Part shown: positions 4,900 through 6,068 of the stretch, piece after piece
Position numbering within the stretch: position 1 is the first letter of the stretch
Layout: the number at the start of each line of letters is the position of its first letter
Assembly: GCA_035628035.1 (NCBI GenBank)
Contig: DASPKS010000089.1
Span: 1-6,068, forward strand
Direction of reading: 5' to 3'
Length of the DNA: 6,068 nt
Origin: DASPKS01 sp035628035
GTDB lineage: Bacteria > Bacteroidota > Rhodothermia > Rhodothermales > Rubricoccaceae
Translations under genes and position numbers: made by a program
Notes under the pieces: model-generated
Databases searched by the model: none
Told to the model about the DNA's origin: nothing
The model's input: only the letters and a program-made list of their open reading frames with translations

Positions 4900-6068
4900 A
4901 CGACGGTGAGGGGGCGCGTGACGACGTGGCCCGCCGTTTCCCTACGGGAACCTTCGGTTTCGGCGCGGACGAAGTAGACCCCGAGGGGGAGCGCGGAGGC
5001 GTCGAAGGGGATCGCGTGCCGGCCCGCCGCCCGTGTGCCCGAGAGGAGGACGGCGACCTCCCGCCCGAGCGCGTCGTACACCCCCACGCGCACCGCACCT
5101 GCCCGCGACAGCGTGAGCGCGATGGAGGCTGTCCCGCTCGAGGGGTTCGGCGATACCGAGAGCGCGAACGGCACTCCCGGCGCTTCCGGCTCGTTCGCCA
5201 CCGCCTGCGGGCCGTACGCGAACACCGCCCCCGCCTGCTCTGCCCCGTCGGGGCGGTCCGCCTTGTACGCGCCGACGAACGCCCACGGCCCCACCAGCGC
5301 GACGGCGGCCCCGAACCAGTCCGAGGCGAACCCGGTCGCGCCGGTGGCGAACGTAGCGCGGGGCGCCCACGCGCCGGAGGCGGGGTCCCGCTCGAAGAGG
5401 TACGCCGCGCCGGGGTGCTCCTCGATCCCGAACGGGAGCGCGCCGACGAGCGCGCGCACGGCGAGGGGGTTGCCCGGCGTGCCGTCCGGATTGGGAAGGC
5501 CGCCCGGGGCGAGCGCCGCGCTGTGGCCGAACCCCTCGCCGATCCGGGGGGCCCCGAGGAGGCGGGCCTCCTGCGCCCACGTCCCCCCCGGCGCGCGGCG
5601 GAACACGTAGGCCCCCCCGCGGGAGGGCGAGAGCCCCCCGACGATCCCCGCGCCCACTAAGGCGAGCGCCTCGCCGGGGGCGCCGCCGGGGAGGGGGAGG
5701 AGGGCAACGGCCTGCCCGAACGTCTCCGGCTGGAAGACGGGGTCGGGCTCGGGGTGGACGATCTCGGCCTCGAAGGCCCACAGCCCGGTGGCGCCGTCGC
5801 GGCGGAAGGCGTAGGCGGCCCCCTCGTTGCTCGTGCTCTCGCCGTGGCTGTGGCGGGGGGCCCCGACGAGGGCGAGGGCGTCGCCGGGGTGCCCGCCCGG
5901 CAACGGGGTTACGGCGAGCGCCAGCCCGAAGTCGTCCTCGAAGGTGTCGTCGGAGCCGCGGAGGGAGTCCGCGAGGGCCCACGTGCCGGCGCTGGCGTCG
6001 CGGCGGTACAGGAAGACGACGCCGGGGAGGGGCGGCTCTTGGGGGAAGCCCGGTCGCATACGGCGAGT
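4893..6068 (-). CDS. FG-GAP-repeat secreted protein with T9SS C-terminal sorting domain (N-terminus cut off by window)
   Basis: This frame is open to the right edge on the minus strand (392 codons seen). The Met at 6059 is probably internal: three codons (TRR) precede it without a stop, no signal peptide follows, and the sequence enters directly into a repeat unit. Numbered from that Met, residues 1-285 hold four to five FG-GAP/beta-propeller-like units with FG at 44, 114, 177 and 249, spaced about 63-72 residues, each followed by an ALVGA-type strand and ending in a G-A-[AV]-[YF]-x-F strand and a W-A segment. Two units share PLPGG-PG-ALALVGA almost word for word (52-67, 122-137). Residues about 298-388 form a T9SS type A sorting domain: SVSPNPSSGTASIAL, VGVYDALGREVAVL, and LGVYFVRAET near the end. 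The protein is thus expected to cross the outer membrane via the T9SS and be surface-attached or released. Related repeat proteins bind ligands or act in adhesion; the partner is unknown. It converges on the kinase gene. Confidence 0.88.
   Translation of the reverse strand, partial: TRRMRPGFPQEPPLPGVVFLYRRDASAGTWALADSLRGSDDTFEDDFGLALAVTPLPGGHPGDALALVGAPRHSHGESTSNEGAAYAFRRDGATGLWAFEAEIVHPEPDPVFQPETFGQAVALLPLPGGAPGEALALVGAGIVGGLSPSRGGAYVFRRAPGGTWAQEARLLGAPRIGEGFGHSAALAPGGLPNPDGTPGNPLAVRALVGALPFGIEEHPGAAYLFERDPASGAWAPRATFATGATGFASDWFGAAVALVGPWAFVGAYKADRPDGAEQAGAVFAYGPQAVANEPEAPGVPFALSVSPNPSSGTASIALTLSRAGAVRVGVYDALGREVAVLLSGTRAAGRHAIPFDASALPLGVYFVRAETEGSRRETAGHVVTRPLTVVR

Noticed and set aside
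2707..4977. A 756-residue plus-strand frame across the methyltransferase and kinase
   Set aside because: It is extremely rich in Arg, Gly, Pro and Ala, spans two well-supported genes in another frame and has no domain; it is a by-product of high GC, where stop codons are rare.
3596..5098. A 500-residue minus-strand frame opposite the kinase
   Set aside because: Low-complexity composition and no motif; it overlaps the kinase catalytic domain and the end of the FG-GAP gene, both of which are clear.
1..6068. tRNA genes, CRISPR repeats, insertion-sequence ends, phage or defence genes
   Set aside because: No cloverleaf with a T-loop motif, no regularly spaced direct repeats, no transposase or integrase motifs and no terminal inverted repeats were seen on reading both strands.

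Overview
The window is very GC-rich and densely coding. Most genes have G or C at almost every third codon position. The rightmost gene ends in a C-terminal domain of the type used by the type IX secretion system (T9SS), following FG-GAP-like repeats. T9SS sorting domains are typical of the Bacteroidota/Rhodothermota, and with this GC level the best guess is a Rhodothermales bacterium (Rubricoccaceae or Salinibacter-like). That placement is inference from style, not from a marker gene.

Layout from left to right: (1) positions 1-268, minus strand: the 5' part of a secreted-protein gene that begins with a clear signal peptide and runs off the left edge; its third-position GC is much lower than that of its neighbours. 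(2) 269-392: a 124-base divergent intergenic region with a relatively AT-rich core and a bulged inverted repeat. (3) 393-3067, plus strand: four tightly packed genes, namely a small lipoprotein, a secreted protein with zinc-carboxypeptidase (M14)-like motifs, a DinB/YfiT-fold protein and an SAM-dependent methyltransferase. They overlap by 11, 4 and 4 bases, so they almost certainly form one translationally coupled operon. (4) 3068-3124: a short gap whose last 28 bases form a perfect 8-bp stem-loop that stops at the next start codon. (5) 3125-4888, plus strand: an eight-helix, MASE1-like membrane histidine kinase. (6) 4893-6068, minus strand: the C-terminal part of an FG-GAP beta-propeller-like protein with a T9SS sorting domain, open at the right edge. 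Its stop codon lies 4 bases from that of the kinase, so the two genes converge.

The operon combines two exported proteins (one lipid-anchored, one with a cleavable signal peptide) with two soluble cytoplasmic ones. No pathway can be named from the sequence. The exported M14-like protein keeps a recognisable HxxE, NR, His and Glu set but is a short, divergent member, and it is the most interesting gene here. The kinase has no response regulator in the window. No RNA genes, insertion sequences, CRISPR arrays, phage genes or defence system were seen.
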